DNA of 7,984 nucleotides, from assembly GCA_965363355.1 (NCBI GenBank), contig CBDTTM010000113.1, positions 1-7,984 on the forward strand, given 5' to 3'. Below are positions 6,941 through 7,984 of the stretch, in pieces. Source of the DNA: CBDTTM01 sp965363355. GTDB taxonomy: Bacteria > Bacillota > Negativicutes > Selenomonadales > Selenomonadaceae. The position numbers and the translations under genes were made by a program. A model generated the notes under the pieces. It was not told where the DNA came from. It saw nothing but the letters and a program-made list of their open reading frames with translations, and made no database searches. Position 1 is the stretch's first letter, and every line of letters begins with the position of its first letter.

Positions 6941-7984
6941 CTAAAATTCTTCTTTTTCATATAGTTTATGAACTATTTTAGAGAAAAAGCCATTTTGTTC
7001 CCGGAAAAAAACCGGTCTCGAACAAAACACATAGTAATTCAAATGTTTGCCAAAATAGGATAAGCGTTGCAAGGCTAGCAAAAAGCTAATGGCTGCTGCC
7101 AAGAAGAACGTGAATCCATAGCTGTTTTCACCGAGTTTAAGACCGATACAGCCCAGCACTAGGTTCAAGGCAAAAAAGCTGCCTACAATGAACAAAACGC
7201 CCTTATAATCCTCCAAGTAAAGCAGCAGGGTATAAATGACTTGCATCGATCCCGTAAAAAATGCACCTAAGACAATTAAATTATACATATCGACCGAATA
7301 ATAAACCATCCCGAGTCGTGGTAAAAAATAATTGCCCAAAGCTAAAAAAATCAAGGTAAATACGAGTTGAAACTCTAAGATATTGCGAAGCTCATCCCAC
7401 AGGACGTGCAAAAGTTCCTTTTTGGCATCATCTATATCTCTAAAGTCACCTTTTTTCGTGATGTAAGTAAAATAAACCGCATATTTTTCATAAAAATGTA
7501 ATTCCATAGACACTACAAACATCACCATGATTGGCACAATCGATAAAAATCCATAAAATGTCGCTACATCATAGGCTGGCGCATACACATAGCTGTCTGC
7601 TGTCCAAACCGCAAGCGGGCCTTGCCAAATAAGCAGATTTGGCACATAAAGTGCTAAAGAATAAAGAAACGCAATGAAAAAAAGCACACTGTATTTTTCA
7701 AAATACAACAAAAATGAAAAGTTCAAGCCTTTTTCAGGGTAACCAAAATAACGGACGACATGGACAAAAAACATCATCATAATGATGGCACTGCCAATAT
7801 CCATTGCCAGCAAAGCACCTTGAACAGGATCCAGTAAGCCTGTCTGCAAAAACATAAACGTCAGCAAAATCGTCACCGTTATGCCAAAAAGATAGCTGAA
7901 AAATAACCCTTTATAATTCTTCACTGCAGTCAAATACACGCCTTGTACCCAAACTGCAAGCATCTGCATAAAAAAGATGTAGGT
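6941..7984 (-). CDS. pelG: PelG-type exopolysaccharide transporter (partial, start outside window)
   Basis: The frame stays open through the end of the window, so this is the C-terminal part, 347 residues seen, of a protein that is usually about 450-490 residues. It is a polytopic membrane protein with about eight visible hydrophobic segments; PelG has twelve. Diagnostic is the stretch IVPIMVMFVVSMELHFYEKY (first-Met numbering about 145-164), followed by a charged cytoplasmic loop (KKELLHVLWDELRNILE) and another membrane segment. This is the PelG pattern of a short amphipathic loop after an FYE(K/R)Y motif. The end also fits the family: a YYGY-like NSYGFTF before the last membrane helix, then a LNYYVFCSRP tail resembling the usual LxxLxYxTFxxQP. 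PelG is a MOP-superfamily transporter that works with the glycosyltransferase PelF to move Pel polysaccharide across the cytoplasmic membrane. PelF would be expected next, beyond position 7984. The Met at 7969 is not the real start. The gene is followed closely by the outer-membrane barrel gene, which suggests a shared transcript and pathway. Confidence 0.82.
   Translation of the reverse strand, partial: TYIFFMQMLAVWVQGVYLTAVKNYKGLFFSYLFGITVTILLTFMFLQTGLLDPVQGALLAMDIGSAIIMMMFFVHVVRYFGYPEKGLNFSFLLYFEKYSVLFFIAFLYSLALYVPNLLIWQGPLAVWTADSYVYAPAYDVATFYGFLSIVPIMVMFVVSMELHFYEKYAVYFTYITKKGDFRDIDDAKKELLHVLWDELRNILEFQLVFTLIFLALGNYFLPRLGMVYYSVDMYNLIVLGAFFTGSMQVIYTLLLYLEDYKGVLFIVGSFFALNLVLGCIGLKLGENSYGFTFFLAAAISFLLALQRLSYFGKHLNYYVFCSRPVFFREQNGFFSKIVHKLYEKEEF

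Noticed and set aside
6928..6960. An earlier start of the barrel protein at 6960
   Set aside because: It overlaps the pelG end and lacks a better ribosome site. The ATG at 6927 has a GGGGGTGATC site and gives a normal signal peptide.

Overview
The window looks like a piece of chromosome from a diderm Firmicute of the Negativicutes (Selenomonas/Sporomusa/Megamonas-like). This is inferred, not proven. The base composition is moderately AT-rich and the ribosome-binding sites are Firmicute-type (GGGGGTGATC, AAGGAG). The FtsA-like and DhaL/FakA-like proteins are of Firmicute type, yet one gene encodes a protein with a signal peptide, a periplasmic coiled coil and a C-terminal outer-membrane beta-barrel ending in Phe. 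No RNA genes, insertion sequences, CRISPR arrays or prophage genes were seen.

Layout. (1) Positions 1-1370, minus strand: a shortened, degenerate DhaL/FakA-type (DAK2 plus DegV-like) protein. It has lost the metal-binding aspartates of the kinase motif. A hairpin at 3-30 is its likely terminator. (2) Positions 1371-1551: a divergent intergenic promoter region. (3) Positions 1552-3831, plus strand: a 759-residue FtsA-like actin-fold ATPase with a long C-terminal array of degenerate beta-rich repeats. (4) Positions 3841-3878: a near-ideal hairpin with A and T tracts, which should terminate transcription from both converging sides. (5) Positions 3927-7984, minus strand: the downstream end of an exopolysaccharide operon. 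In transcription order it holds a PelG-type inner-membrane transporter (cut by the window edge), a signal peptide/coiled-coil/beta-barrel outer-membrane protein, and an exported TM1410/GH114-type glycoside hydrolase. The two gaps between these genes are 13 and 16 bp.

How the genes may work together. PelG is the MOP-family flippase-like component of the Pel (partly acetylated alpha-1,4-galactosamine-type) polysaccharide synthase. GH114-type enzymes are associated with alpha-1,4-polygalactosamine, and PelA of Pseudomonas carries a related hydrolase domain. The barrel protein sits between them and is the right architecture to carry polymer from the periplasm through the outer membrane, with a coiled coil where PelB has TPR repeats. 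I read this as the export end of a Pel-like system adapted to a diderm Firmicute. It is the most interesting content of the window. PelD, PelE, PelF and a deacetylase would be expected beyond position 7984, but they are not visible here. The FtsA-like gene and the degenerate DhaL protein are separate transcription units with no evident link to Pel.
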